A program made the translations under genes and the position numbers. Below are positions 32,828-40,475 of a stretch of DNA of 46,498 nucleotides, piece by piece. The stretch comes from a virus. Position 1 is the first letter of the stretch; every line of letters starts with the position of its first letter. The notes below the pieces were generated by a model. The model was not told the origin of the DNA, did not search any database, and saw nothing but the letters and a program-made list of their open reading frames with translations. The stretch spans positions 1 to 46,498 of the IMG/VR virus record IMGVR_UViG_3300043777_000187, one strand, 5' to 3'.

Positions 32828-32998
32828 AGCCGGAGCCGTCGCCAGAGCCGTCGCCAGAGCCGTCGCCGAAGCCAGAGCCGAAGCCGGAGCCGTAGCCGTC
32901 GCCGGAGCCGAAGCCGGAGCCGTCGCCGGAGCCGTCGCTGAAGCCGAAGCCGGAGCCGAAGCCGTCGCCGAAGCCGTCGCCGTCGCCGAAGCCGTCGC
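32828..32998. repeat. Hexanucleotide-type repeat tract (GCCGGA/GCCGTC/GCCGAA)n
   Basis: About 170 bases are built from six-base units GCCGTC, GCCGGA, GCCGAA and GCCAGA. The tract begins right at the stop codon of the DUF6948 gene. On the minus strand it has an open frame 33011-32814 (GTG start) coding about 65 residues of alternating Gly with Asp, Phe, Ser and Tyr (GDGFGDGDGFGDGFG); on the plus strand it reads as Ala-Val/Glu repeats. I cannot say that either is translated. It looks like a slippage-generated microsatellite. Confidence 0.9.
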
Positions 32999-33295
32999 CT
33001 ACTGGCGCCACACCGGCACTCCTTCAATGCTCGCGCGTGCCACGTCTGTGCCTTGGATTATTTCAATTACTCCGAGCACTTCGTGACCGTTCACAGGCGC
33101 CGGGAACTTACATTCTTTCGGCTTACTCACGCCGTCGATAGCCATTTGAGAAAGGCTGGCGGCGCCTTTCCAGTACCATAGTCTTCGGCAGTTATCGAGC
33201 ACCACTTTGCGAATCGAGTCGTCTTGCGCAATTAAGACGCCTGCAAAGCAGCCGGCCTCGTTTGCGCGCACTATCACGTATGTTCCTATTTTCAT
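32999..33295 (-). CDS. DUF6948-family protein
   Basis: A 98-residue protein from ATG 33295 behind GGAGACAAG. I recognise the family from MKIGTYVIVRANEAGCFAG at the start, NCRRLWYWKGAASLSQMA in the middle and a late ASIEGVPVWR. These small proteins are widespread in phages and are of unknown biochemical function. The gene ends where the hexanucleotide tract begins. A longer in-frame extension upstream overlaps the nuclease gene and is not supported. Confidence 0.8.
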   Translation of the reverse strand: MKIGTYVIVRANEAGCFAGVLIAQDDSIRKVVLDNCRRLWYWKGAASLSQMAIDGVSKPKECKFPAPVNGHEVLGVIEIIQGTDVARASIEGVPVWRQ

Positions 33296-33323
33296 CTTGT
33301 CTCCAAACTCAACTTCGTGGCTG

Positions 33324-33737
33324 TCACAGGCCCTCCCGGAGCAGCAGGCCGCTGGCGCGGTAGTGTTCCATGAATCCTTCAACGGTCGGCGGAAAATCTT
33401 TCCGCTGGACCCAGACAAGGGCACCGCGCTCACGCTCCGCGAATTGCCAGACGTTCTGAGCCGCGCGGTGCTTGGCGGTACGGGACTTCGCCTCAATCCA
33501 GAGCACATGGGCCGTAGCCAAACATGCCGGCCGAACGCAAGTCTTGTCGCAAGGCCCCTGATAGCGGATGGCCAGCAGGTCGGGGCCACCCTCTTCGTAA
33601 ACATACTTGCGGCTCTTTTCGAGCAGGCCGGCTTCGAGCACAAATACATGCCAGCCATCTAATTCCAGCCAGCCCTTGATGTCGCTCTGGATATCGGCTT
33701 CGCGCACGCCCAGCGCGCGGGACTTGCGCGGCTTCAT
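33324..33737 (-). CDS. VRR-NUC domain nuclease
   Basis: A 137-residue protein from ATG 33737, which overlaps the upstream stop. It has the VRR-NUC (PD-(D/E)xK) active-site pattern: GGPDLLAIR with Asp53, LWIEAKS with Glu82 and Lys84, and a following RAAQNVW helix. An inserted Cys cluster (CDKTCVRPAC, about 63-72) may bind zinc. Stand-alone VRR-NUC proteins are common in phage replication modules and are thought to act on branched or structured DNA, such as replication or recombination intermediates. Confidence 0.85.
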   Translation of the reverse strand: MKPRKSRALGVREADIQSDIKGWLELDGWHVFVLEAGLLEKSRKYVYEEGGPDLLAIRYQGPCDKTCVRPACLATAHVLWIEAKSRTAKHRAAQNVWQFAERERGALVWVQRKDFPPTVEGFMEHYRASGLLLREGL

Positions 33738-34402
33738 ATCAGTGCCGCCTGCAATGCGTCCGCGCATTCCTGGATCAGCTCGTCCGTGGCACCCTCGCGC
33801 ATAGCCAGCAGCGATTGACACAGATGCCAGGCTCCTTGTGCGGCGCGGCGGAGAGCGTCGTCCGGCGGCTTGGGCAAGGCTCTCTGCGGCGCCATGGCTT
33901 GATCGGCGTCCCTGACTTCGCGCAGCTCGGGGCCGTGGCCGATCTTGAGCCGCTTGACGCCGGGGAAGCACCAAAGCGAAAAGTAGTTGGATGGGTCCAG
34001 CAGTCGCGCCTCCGCCGGGTACAGTTCGAACGCCTCACACTCGGGCCCGGCAAGCTGATTCTTGATCGCCTGGAAGTCGCGCCAGTCGTGCCGCGCCGTC
34101 CCATCGAACGATGAAATTCCAAGCTGGATCATGCCGCCATCGGTTCCGAACACCGGGTCTTTGTCCTTGCGGCGCAGGGTGATGCAGTAGGTATCGTTGT
34201 GCCAGATCTCATCGGGGTCGGACGGTGTGCGCTTCCGCCAGTCTTCCAGGCGCATCAGGGGCTTGAGGTAGGAGCTGCGCTCCTTGGCCGCTTCGGGGTG
34301 GGTCCGCTTCCATGTCTCCACCAGCAGGCGTTCGTTCTCTAAGGCGCCTTCGTTGTAATCCTTCAGGCGCTTCAATACTTCGGCGGGTTGAGTCTTAGGC
34401 AT
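33734..34402 (-). CDS. DUF7694-like phage protein
   Basis: A 222-residue protein from ATG 34402, with GGAGACTTCCTG ahead of it. The core WHNDTYCITLRRKD...ISSFDGTARHDWRDFQAIKN followed by GPECEAFELYPAEARLLD and YFSLWCFPG matches the DUF7694 type that I know from phage early regions: a strand-rich domain with the WRDFQ and ELYPAE signatures. The N-terminal 70 residues are a charged helical extension. Activity unknown. It is translationally coupled to the VRR-NUC gene (ATGA). Confidence 0.7.
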   Translation of the reverse strand: MPKTQPAEVLKRLKDYNEGALENERLLVETWKRTHPEAAKERSSYLKPLMRLEDWRKRTPSDPDEIWHNDTYCITLRRKDKDPVFGTDGGMIQLGISSFDGTARHDWRDFQAIKNQLAGPECEAFELYPAEARLLDPSNYFSLWCFPGVKRLKIGHGPELREVRDADQAMAPQRALPKPPDDALRRAAQGAWHLCQSLLAMREGATDELIQECADALQAALI

Positions 34403-34454
34403 CAGGAAGTCTCCTTGGTTTCTCCCATTGCTTGCGGCGGTTCGCCCGGGAAGC

Positions 34455-34949
34455 TCACAGCCTATCCTTGGTTCTGCGCTCGTAATCCCAATGCCAGATG
34501 CCACCATAGAAGGGCAACTCCGAGCGGCGCCACGTGCGAATCCAGTATGCCCAGTTGTCGAAGCCATCCGCGCGGGCAAACGCCTCGCGACCCTCACTCA
34601 GAAGAAGACTGAATCCATTGCGCATGGCGTATAGCGTATGGCTGGCGATTGAAGGAGGAACCTTCTCGATCCCCTTTTCAAGGCGATTCCAGCTGAGCTC
34701 GGACAGACCGCTCGGAAGAGGATTTCCTAGCTGGGTCCAGATTTCACCGCCCGGCCAGATCACGAGCGTCTCAACTTTGACGCAAGGACAGCGCCACAGT
34801 AACTCCGCGCCCTTCCGCCGCAAGCCCGTATAAAGGTGCATCGTGTCGCCCGGCACATCCTGGCGCAGGCGCGGGCCTCGGATCGTCTGCCGTAGCGTGC
34901 CATCCAGGACGCCTTCGACGAAGTAAGGGGCGAAGTTGTACAAGCCCAT
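34455..34949 (-). CDS. ASCH/PUA-like domain protein
   Basis: A 164-residue protein starting at ATG 34949 (TGATG overlap with the upstream stop). The opening FAPYFVEGVLDGTLRQTIR, then DVPGDTMHLYTGLRRKGAEL and CPC, follows the ASCH layout: a beta-barrel with a conserved 'KxxTiR...PGD.l.ly' pattern, related to PUA RNA-binding domains. The C-terminal half has a helical part with DGFDNWAYWIRTW. It could bind RNA or a modified nucleotide. The domain call is from pattern only. Confidence 0.6.
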   Translation of the reverse strand: MGLYNFAPYFVEGVLDGTLRQTIRGPRLRQDVPGDTMHLYTGLRRKGAELLWRCPCVKVETLVIWPGGEIWTQLGNPLPSGLSELSWNRLEKGIEKVPPSIASHTLYAMRNGFSLLLSEGREAFARADGFDNWAYWIRTWRRSELPFYGGIWHWDYERRTKDRL

Positions 34950-35068
34950 CAGTATCGCTCCGAGCCGCCGAACAGCCAATCCATTTCCTCGAGAGAGAGG
35001 AGCCTGTCCGTGGACCCAACTGGTGGTTGCCCTTCTATCACGACAGACGACACATCGTCCCAGGTCAC
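34949..35068 (-). CDS. Small 39-residue coupled ORF
   Basis: Starts at GTG 35068, overlapping the TGA of the upstream gene, with AAAGGAGGG nearby, and ends in TGATG with the next start. The sequence is acidic (TWDDVSSVVIEGQPPVG, LLSLEEMDWLFGGSERY). Only coupling and the ribosome site support it; a longer in-frame version to 35281 would overlap the membrane-protein gene over its whole length. Confidence 0.5.
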   Translation of the reverse strand: MTWDDVSSVVIEGQPPVGSTDRLLSLEEMDWLFGGSERY

Positions 35069-35268
35069 CAGTTCACCCTCCTTTCGCGCAAGCACCGGCG
35101 GCAGCGCACGGTGCTGTGGCTGGGCCAGTAGTCGCCGCCGTGGGCAAGCCGGCACCACCAGGCCGGCGCCACGCTCAGGAAGGCGCGAAGGGCCAACAAG
35201 AGCGTGGCAGCCAGCGCCAAGGCCAGCACGGCGGCGGCCTGCGACGGAGTGAAATGGCCGTGGTTCAT
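35065..35268 (-). CDS. Small membrane protein
   Basis: A 67-residue protein overlapping both neighbours by four bases. Residues about 10-34 (AAAVLALALAATLLLALRAFLSV) form one transmembrane helix; the C-terminus is basic with CRLAHGGDYW and RCRRCLRERR, possibly a short Cys/His metal site on the cytoplasmic side. Its place in the early operon suggests a host-interaction or membrane-targeting role rather than lysis, but nothing specific is known. Confidence 0.55.
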   Translation of the reverse strand: MNHGHFTPSQAAAVLALALAATLLLALRAFLSVAPAWWCRLAHGGDYWPSHSTVRCRRCLRERRVNW

Positions 35269-36122
35269 GCTGGCACACCATTGAGAACTACGGTTTCGGT
35301 TGCCGCGGCGACGATGTCGCGCACGGACGCGAAGGCGGCGCGCTCGACCGCGGCGGTGCGGTAGAGATCGTACCAGAGGGTGAGTTTGCCGGAGGCCAGC
35401 CGGTAGCGCAGCCAGGCGGTGAGCTCCACCTTTGGACTGCCGATGTACACGGGGATCGAGACCGTGAACTGAGAAGGAATCTCCAGTTCCCCCGCGGCGC
35501 CAGCTACCCCTTTCACCACTTCGTTGAAGTGGATTTTGGCCCCGGCGTTGGTGCGCGCGACGGAATCGCAGGAGATTTCCGCTTTCGCCTGAAGGGTGCG
35601 GACCAGTTCCAGCATTGTGGCTGGCGCGGGTTTCACGATATCCGGCAGGTTGTCTTCGATGAACTGGGCGAAATCTTCATGGGACTTTACCTGTTTATTG
35701 TGCGCGTTCCACAGAATCCACTCTTCGGACTTCTGGAGTTGGAGGGTGGCTTGGTGCTGGCACCAGCGGGGCATGCACTCCATCCGTTCACCTGATTGGC
35801 CTTGATGATAGTCCAGCACTGCGATGAACTGGGCATTGTTTTCCACGGCGAAGATACTGGAGTCCGGATCGCTGAAGTCGGTGAAATACTTGATGAAACT
35901 CTGAGCGTCCACGAATTTGGGATGCGCCTTGATCCGCCGCGGGCGGTCGGCCAGTTCGGGTATGGTCGGCAGCACAAGCAGTACGGCCATCGCTTCGCCG
36001 CCGTCCCTATCCGGGGCCACCGCCAATACGCAGTCCTGGCCGCCTGGCTGGGTGGACTTCAACACGGTAGGCACGGCCATAGCCGCTATTTGTTGGATCG
36101 CTTCTTTGGTAAGTTCGCTCAT
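35265..36122 (-). CDS. DUF2303-family protein
   Basis: A 285-residue protein of the DUF2303 (YfdQ-like) family found in phages and prophages. Recognisable parts are the AHPKFVDAQSFIKYFTDFSDPDSSIFA segment with VLDYH, then WILWNAHNKQVKSHEDFAQFIEDNLPDI, and a C-terminal beta domain with FTVSIPVYIG and WLRYRLASGKLTLWYDL. The function is unknown, though genes of this type commonly sit with recombination and single-strand binding genes, as here. It overlaps the neighbouring genes at both ends. Confidence 0.85.
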   Translation of the reverse strand: MSELTKEAIQQIAAMAVPTVLKSTQPGGQDCVLAVAPDRDGGEAMAVLLVLPTIPELADRPRRIKAHPKFVDAQSFIKYFTDFSDPDSSIFAVENNAQFIAVLDYHQGQSGERMECMPRWCQHQATLQLQKSEEWILWNAHNKQVKSHEDFAQFIEDNLPDIVKPAPATMLELVRTLQAKAEISCDSVARTNAGAKIHFNEVVKGVAGAAGELEIPSQFTVSIPVYIGSPKVELTAWLRYRLASGKLTLWYDLYRTAAVERAAFASVRDIVAAATETVVLNGVPA

Positions 36123-36451
36123 CGTTTTTCTCCAGTGGATGCGGTTTTCGCATCGGGTTCGAACATCTTGGTTTGGCTCGGATGATCCCGCGCGAGATCG
36201 CCCTGTTGATCCAAAAAGTAGTAAGAGGATCCGAGCGATAACTTGGGCCGTTTCACTTTGGAATCGTAATCTACTTTGATTTCGACTTCTCCGTCTTTGC
36301 GCTTCTTGGGAGCAACCTTCAGTTTGATGTTAATCTCCCCCGGCATATTCGTTTCTTTCACGCCGTCGAGCATATCCTGAAATTCACGGCTGATCTCAAT
36401 AGCAACTTGACCGTTCTGCATTTCGCCAAGCATCGTTAGAAAGTCCGTCAT
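36119..36451 (-). CDS. Conserved early protein beside DUF2303
   Basis: A 110-residue protein from ATG 36451 behind GGAGGCGGATACA. A longer frame to 36604 exists but covers a hairpin-rich spacer. N-terminal helix (FLTMLGEMQNGQVAIEISREFQDML) leads into a beta hairpin with KLKVAPKKRKDGEVEIKVDY. Small proteins of this kind are found next to DUF2303 in other phages; I cannot name a function. Confidence 0.6.
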   Translation of the reverse strand: MTDFLTMLGEMQNGQVAIEISREFQDMLDGVKETNMPGEINIKLKVAPKKRKDGEVEIKVDYDSKVKRPKLSLGSSYYFLDQQGDLARDHPSQTKMFEPDAKTASTGEKR

Positions 36452-36534
36452 TGTATCCGCCTCCAGCAGGCCGGGCGTTAAGCCGAATCTACCTTCCCCC
36501 AGGTCGATCCAAGCCATACCGCGCGGCCTGCAAG

Positions 36535-36589
36535 AGGCTCTGGCTAACGCAGGCCAGAGCCTTAGTCTAATTGGCAGGCTTTTCCTGCC
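36535..36589. other. Two hairpins in the spacer upstream of 36451
   Basis: A perfect 10-bp stem (AGGCTCTGGC 36535-36544 with GCCAGAGCCT 36553-36562, loop of 8) is followed by a 6-bp stem (GGCAGG 36573-36578 with CCTGCC 36584-36589, loop CTTTT). The spacer 36452-36600 is the largest break in the early operon. The hairpins could be a partial terminator, an RNase processing site or an attenuator. No T-run on the minus strand. Confidence 0.6.
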
Positions 36590-36600
36590 CGGCGTGCATA

Positions 36601-36831
36601 TCATCCTCCTTCGGCCGCGGCGATCCCGGCATCGCTGGCTAACTCCCCGGGCCCGGAACTGGGCACAAGGACTTCCATCTTCGGCCGTTTGCCTTCGCTG
36701 ATCCTGATGGCGCGGTCCTGCATAGCAGCCAGTTCCAGGAAGGCGCGGCGGTCCTCGGGCGGCATGGCGCAGAACTGATCGAGAAGCGCCGTGCGAGTGG
36801 CTTCTTTGGTCGAACCTCTGGGGCGGCCCAT
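36601..36831 (-). CDS. Small basic protein, possible regulator
   Basis: A 76-residue protein from ATG 36831 (TAATG overlap with upstream stop). It begins MGRPRGSTKEATRTALLDQF, a basic Gly-Arg-Pro start like AT-hook or helix-turn-helix DNA binders, then a helical segment (MPPEDRRAFLELAAMQDRAI) and an acidic Ala/Gly tail. I do not recognise a named family. Confidence 0.55.
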   Translation of the reverse strand: MGRPRGSTKEATRTALLDQFCAMPPEDRRAFLELAAMQDRAIRISEGKRPKMEVLVPSSGPGELASDAGIAAAEGG

Positions 36832-37484
36832 TAGCGGATCACCAGCGATTCGCGGAAATCGACATCGGCGCCGGGCACTTCGGTGCCGCCCTTGATGGCC
36901 TTTTTGATCGGGGCAAGTTGGCATTTGGCGGAGACGCGCAAATCTTGCGCTTCAGACGCTAAAACCGGCGCGCCGGAAATGTAATTCAGGATTCGATTCC
37001 ACAATTCCAGGGGCAATTTGACCTCTGCCTCCTTGTACTGGACGGGTACCTTCTCCGCGTCTTCGATGATCACCGCCTCGGAGCCGCGCAGGAAAATTGT
37101 GTTGCTGGGCGTTTTCAGGTTGCGGATGCCCTTGTCGAGCATGACTCGCACCACATAGGCCCGCAGCCAGACCTCCGCGCGTTCGAGGGTCTTGCGGCGG
37201 GCGTGCAGGCGCATTTCCTCGGCTTTGACCAGATCCTGTTCCATGACCATCCGCCGGACGACACCGGCGATGGCATCGGTCTTGCCAGCGAGTTGCGCGC
37301 CGATGGTTTCGATCTGCGCCTCAATTTCGGAGTGTGACCGCTGCAACTCCAGGCGCTCATCGTCTGACAGCGATTCGGCGAGTTGAGCTTCGACCATGGC
37401 CAGCGTTTCGTGCCAGGTCTGCAAATCGTCCACTATGCGGAAAAGTGTAAGTTGCTGCGAAGATTCGTTGATGGTTGGCGTCAT
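36831..37484 (-). CDS. Siphovirus Gp157-like protein
   Basis: A 217-residue protein with the Gp157 layout: an N-terminal LTLFRIVDDLQTWHETLAMVEAQL helix, a long coiled-coil centre (ETIGAQLAGKTDAIAGVVRRM, EEMRLHARRKTLERAEVWLRAYV), and a beta-containing C-terminus (RGSEAVIIEDAEKVPVQY, PIKKAIKGGTEVPGADVDF). Gp157 proteins are linked to phage resistance effects and recombination modules, commonly near single-strand annealing or SSB genes. The context here, beside a protein with an SSB-like tail, agrees. Confidence 0.8.
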   Translation of the reverse strand: MTPTINESSQQLTLFRIVDDLQTWHETLAMVEAQLAESLSDDERLELQRSHSEIEAQIETIGAQLAGKTDAIAGVVRRMVMEQDLVKAEEMRLHARRKTLERAEVWLRAYVVRVMLDKGIRNLKTPSNTIFLRGSEAVIIEDAEKVPVQYKEAEVKLPLELWNRILNYISGAPVLASEAQDLRVSAKCQLAPIKKAIKGGTEVPGADVDFRESLVIR

Positions 37485-37493
37485 AAGTTACCT

Positions 37494-38591
37494 CTAAAAT
37501 GGAACGTCGTCATTGGAGGCAGAATACTCGCGGCCAGCTTCAGCGGCATCCTCCACCGGAGGATCGGCTTCTTTGGCCGCCAGTTCTTCGCTGGCCTTGC
37601 GTGCGGCTTCCCACAAGGCGGTGAAGCATTTCTTTGCCACGCCGATGCTGGGGAACATTTTCGCGCCGTCGCACTTGTGTTCAATGCAGATTTGATCCCA
37701 GTGATTGATATCAAGCAGTTGCAGGAACTGAGGCTTGAGCTGCGCAAAGGCCGTCTGGATCGTGGCCAATTTGCCGAAAGTGGCCAGCACCTGATCGAGC
37801 GTGGAAAGATGCGGCTTGGCCTCGGCTACAGGCTCTGTGGTGCGATCCGGCGGCGGGGCAGGCCGGTGAGCGGCGCCATTCGTGCGCTGGGGCTGCTCCG
37901 GCTCGTTCTGCTGGCCGTCTTCGACATCCTGGGTGAAGAACTCGCTGGCCGACGTAGCGTTGATCGTGGCGCTCACCTTGGCCCGCTTGTAGGCCATCTT
38001 CAGGATGGTGTTGACCTGATCGTGGATGTCGGGGTTCGCCACGCGGCCAACATCCTGCGATTCGATGGTTTTATCGCCATTCCTGAATGTCGCGCCACAG
38101 CCGCCGGTCTTCGCCCAGCAGTACCATCCGCTACCATCTCTCGACTTCCGGATATTGGGCTTCCCACACTCCGGGCACACCCTTTCGGACTTCCGCCAGC
38201 GGTACTTGCTCTCGAAGGAGTGACAGACGCCAACGCCCTCGCCCATCACGAAATCGCCGCGGTAGGCCAGGGCGCGAATTTCGTAGAAAAAGAACGGCTC
38301 GCCATCGTGCGCCGCGCCGGACCAGTCTTCAATCTTCTCGATGAACTCGTAGCGGATGACCAAACCGAACAGGTTGCACAACTTGTCGGCGCCCGGTTGC
38401 AGCAGACAGGGGCGGTCGCCGGCACCGGGGATCTTGCCGTAATCGACGCCATCGCGCATCAGTTTCTGGGTAGCCTCCACAATCACGTTGCGTCGCTCCA
38501 GAGCTTGAGCCATTGCCATGACAGGCAGGAACCGCTGCAACTCAGCGCTTCTTTCCGGCGCAGCGGCCGGCACTACTTCGGTGGTTGCCAT
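37494..38591 (-). CDS. Recombination-type protein with zinc finger and SSB-like acidic tail
   Basis: A 365-residue protein. The core DGVDYGKIPGAGDRPCLLQPGADKLCNLFGL is a signature I know from phage proteins near annealing and SSB genes. A Cys cluster (CPECG near 139, with later C..C to about 167) probably binds zinc. VNTILKMAYKRAKVSATINAT gives a helical patch also seen in RecT/ERF-region proteins. The last residues SNDDVPF mimic the C-terminal tip of bacterial SSB (DDDIPF type), which recruits replication and repair partners. The middle 225-280 is Pro-rich linker. I infer a DNA-binding recombination mediator. Confidence 0.65.
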   Translation of the reverse strand: MATTEVVPAAAPERSAELQRFLPVMAMAQALERRNVIVEATQKLMRDGVDYGKIPGAGDRPCLLQPGADKLCNLFGLVIRYEFIEKIEDWSGAAHDGEPFFFYEIRALAYRGDFVMGEGVGVCHSFESKYRWRKSERVCPECGKPNIRKSRDGSGWYCWAKTGGCGATFRNGDKTIESQDVGRVANPDIHDQVNTILKMAYKRAKVSATINATSASEFFTQDVEDGQQNEPEQPQRTNGAAHRPAPPPDRTTEPVAEAKPHLSTLDQVLATFGKLATIQTAFAQLKPQFLQLLDINHWDQICIEHKCDGAKMFPSIGVAKKCFTALWEAARKASEELAAKEADPPVEDAAEAGREYSASNDDVPF

Positions 38592-38609
38592 TTACAATCT
38601 CCTTTGACT

Positions 38610-38837
38610 TCAACGCTCGCAAACAGGCGGTTCGTGATACTCGCGGTACCCCGAGATCTCCAACTGTCTGATGTGTCTCCGGCTCTCTTCCACATCGGAC
38701 ACGCGCACACGCACTTCATAAACGCCGTTAGTTCCCTTGACATCAGTGTCCGTAATTATGCCAGCCGCGCTCAATTCGCTGATCACGCGCAAGGTAACCA
38801 TCCAGCGCCCGTCTCGAAATACTGTGATGTTTTTCAT
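38610..38837 (-). CDS. Small hypothetical early protein
   Basis: A 75-residue protein from ATG 38837, overlapping the upstream stop (ATGA). Pattern: MKNITVFRDGRWMVTLRVISELSAAGI then a beta-hairpin EVRVRVSDVEESRRHIRQLEISGY. It looks like a compact alpha/beta protein. No motif recognised; the larger in-frame extension lies within the neighbour and is not used. Confidence 0.55.
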   Translation of the reverse strand: MKNITVFRDGRWMVTLRVISELSAAGIITDTDVKGTNGVYEVRVRVSDVEESRRHIRQLEISGYREYHEPPVCER

Positions 38838-39106
38838 AGCAACCCCATATCCCGCCGGAACTGCGGATTCCGCAGCAGATCGCCAGCGCGCTCTATTTGC
38901 TCCGCGGTGGGCTTCCTGTCTCCGCAGCGGAAGCACTGGCCCTTGAAGTCACGCGCCGCATGTGGGCAGGCCTTCTGCTCGCGCTTGTAGGTGTCCAGCA
39001 AGCTCTCCCCGGGCCGCTGGCATGCGTCCAGGTCCAGAGTGACAAACTCAGCCTTCGCCGGCGCCCCCATGTCGAAGGTTTGCACCCGAACAGTGATCTT
39101 ATCCAC
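38834..39106 (-). CDS. Small Cys-containing early protein
   Basis: A 90-residue protein. N-terminal beta strands (KITVRVQTFDMGAPAKAEFVTLDL), then CPHAARDFKGQCFRCGDRKP, a likely zinc-binding element, and a helical end. It overlaps the downstream gene by four bases and the upstream gene by eight, which is tight even for this operon. Function unknown. Confidence 0.55.
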   Translation of the reverse strand: MDKITVRVQTFDMGAPAKAEFVTLDLDACQRPGESLLDTYKREQKACPHAARDFKGQCFRCGDRKPTAEQIERAGDLLRNPQFRRDMGLL

Positions 39107-39377
39107 CGATCACGTCCCCCTGCACGTGAATGGTCACTGCCCATGGGCCATTGGCGTCGCAGATGGCGACCCAATCGCCGCCGTCGCGTGCAATGACGCA
39201 ATGCGAGGTAGAGCCGGACGTGTCGAACGTGCGGATGTCCGTAAATCCCTCATCCTCAGCCGCTTCGCGGGGAGTCATCTTATCGCCGCCGACTGAGTAT
39301 CCATTGCCTTCATTGTTGCCCTCGTCCCAGAGGCGCTCAATTTCTCTGTCCGTCAGATTCAAGGTCATGTTTTTCAT
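39099..39377 (-). CDS. Hypothetical early protein
   Basis: A 92-residue acidic protein from ATG 39377 with GAGGAAAACG directly ahead. It starts KNMTLNLTDREIERLWDEGN and ends with beta strands (CVIARDGGDWVAICDANGPWAVTI). A 20-base leader identical to that of the gene at 39945 precedes it. The frame goes on upstream to 39581 but that part overlaps the next gene. No family recognised. Confidence 0.55.
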   Translation of the reverse strand: MKNMTLNLTDREIERLWDEGNNEGNGYSVGGDKMTPREAAEDEGFTDIRTFDTSGSTSHCVIARDGGDWVAICDANGPWAVTIHVQGDVIGG

Positions 39378-39397
39378 CGTTTTCCTCATCCCGGCAG
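39378..39397. repeat. 20-base leader repeat
   Basis: CGTTTTCCTCATCCCGGCAG at 39378-39397 is repeated exactly at 40357-40376. On the minus strand each copy lies just before a start codon (39377 and 40352) and supplies the ribosome site GAGGAAAACG. It may be a duplicated leader or a shared regulatory site. Confidence 0.85.
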
Positions 39398-39436
39398 CAT
39401 GTCGTGGAAACAGTCGTACCGTCGCCGTCGCCATGA

Positions 39437-39742
39437 TTATTTGGTCTCCTGTTTCGCTTTGCCGCATCGCAGGCAGAAATCGTCGATGCCGTCTATCTGC
39501 GTTCCGCAACCGCCGAGGCAGGGGCGTGTCGGGTGCGGCCGGATCGGCGCCCAGTCGCAATAGGCGTCGTGATACCACCACGTTTCCGTCGCCATTACGC
39601 TACCTCCTTCACATCGGAATCTATCCGTCCCGCCCGGTGAAGGGCCCTCGTTGCCGTCGCCGTCGCCATCGTGTTCCTCCAAATCCTCGTACCGCTCCCC
39701 GTAATAATCCCGGTCTGAGGCTGCATCCCAGATGCTTTGCAT
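39437..39742 (-). CDS. Hypothetical Cys-rich early protein (possible two starts)
   Basis: A 101-residue frame from ATG 39742, overlapping the upstream stop (TGATG). Its first half is acidic (YEDLEEHDGDGDGNEG). An internal ATG at 39595 has its own GGAGGTAGCGTA and would give a 52-residue protein with CLGGCG...CLRCG, a small zinc knuckle. Either the full protein or both products may be made. Function unknown. Confidence 0.5.
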   Translation of the reverse strand: MQSIWDAASDRDYYGERYEDLEEHDGDGDGNEGPSPGGTDRFRCEGGSVMATETWWYHDAYCDWAPIRPHPTRPCLGGCGTQIDGIDDFCLRCGKAKQETK

Positions 39743-39930
39743 CAGGCCACCCCCGCGTTCCAGCCGTGAATGCCTGCCACCACGGAGGGGCCCCAGGTGA
39801 TTCCGTTGAGCCGGTAGATCGCGGCTTCAAGAATGATTACGCCGTCCCAATCGTTGCAGCGTATCTTGGCGGCTTGCAGGATCGCGATAGCATCCTTGTG
39901 CGCCTGAGTCCGGGGGGCTTTTGCTTTCAT
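39742..39930 (-). CDS. Small hypothetical early protein
   Basis: A 62-residue protein from ATG 39930 behind GGAGGGAAACG. It has a basic start (KAKAPRTQAHKDAIAILQAAKI) and a hydrophobic, aromatic second half (GVIILEAAIYRLNGITWG). A helix followed by strands; no known motif. Confidence 0.55.
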   Translation of the reverse strand: MKAKAPRTQAHKDAIAILQAAKIRCNDWDGVIILEAAIYRLNGITWGPSVVAGIHGWNAGVA

Positions 39931-39944
39931 CGTTTCCCTCCCCA

Positions 39945-40352
39945 TCACATGCCTCTTTCGTGTGCGGCTTCGACGCGAGCGATCAGTTTTCGCTCCTTGT
40001 GTGCGGCGTCGATGGCCTTGGCGCTGTGGAATTCCGCGCGTCCCCCACGCTGAATGAAGAGCGTGCCCGCCTTGCCTTGGAATGCCAGATCCTGACGGTA
40101 GGCGCTGGCAAGCGTCTTATCTTCGGTTAAGCCCGCTTCGCTTGCCGCCGAGATAACGGAATCGAGAGCCTCTTTGCGCTGGGCCTTGATGGCCGTCATG
40201 CGAATGGCGGCTTCGGTCGGGTTCTTCTGCCCCTTGGGAGCTTCGGCGGTCAGGATATATCCGATGCCGGCGAGTCCCATCGCGTATTCCGTCGATAGGA
40301 TCACGGCGGTGTAGGCTCGGGCCGCTTCGGTTAGGATGTTTGCTTTGGTCAT
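39945..40352 (-). CDS. Hypothetical early protein
   Basis: A 135-residue mostly helical protein (TEAARAYTAVILSTEYAMGL, IKAQRKEALDSVISAASEAG). A short basic strand region near residue 95 (QGKAGTLFIQRGGRAEF) lies before a last charged helix. Its leader carries the same 20-base sequence as the gene ending at 39099. I do not recognise the family. It is the second gene of the early operon. Confidence 0.6.
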   Translation of the reverse strand: MTKANILTEAARAYTAVILSTEYAMGLAGIGYILTAEAPKGQKNPTEAAIRMTAIKAQRKEALDSVISAASEAGLTEDKTLASAYRQDLAFQGKAGTLFIQRGGRAEFHSAKAIDAAHKERKLIARVEAAHERGM

Positions 40353-40475
40353 TTTTCGTTTTCCTCATCCCGGCAGTCTCACCACTGTTCCCCCTGGTGG
40401 GGTGCGTAGGACTCGCCGCTCTCCCTCTGCGTTTTCCAGGCTTGGGACTGGCTGCGCGAAGGCAGGCCGCATTAC

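Noticed and set aside
37383-38990. Long open frame (535 codons) on the plus strand over the early operon
   Set aside because: Antisense shadow of the Gp157-like and SSB-tail genes; no coherent domain and no promoter or ribosome site.
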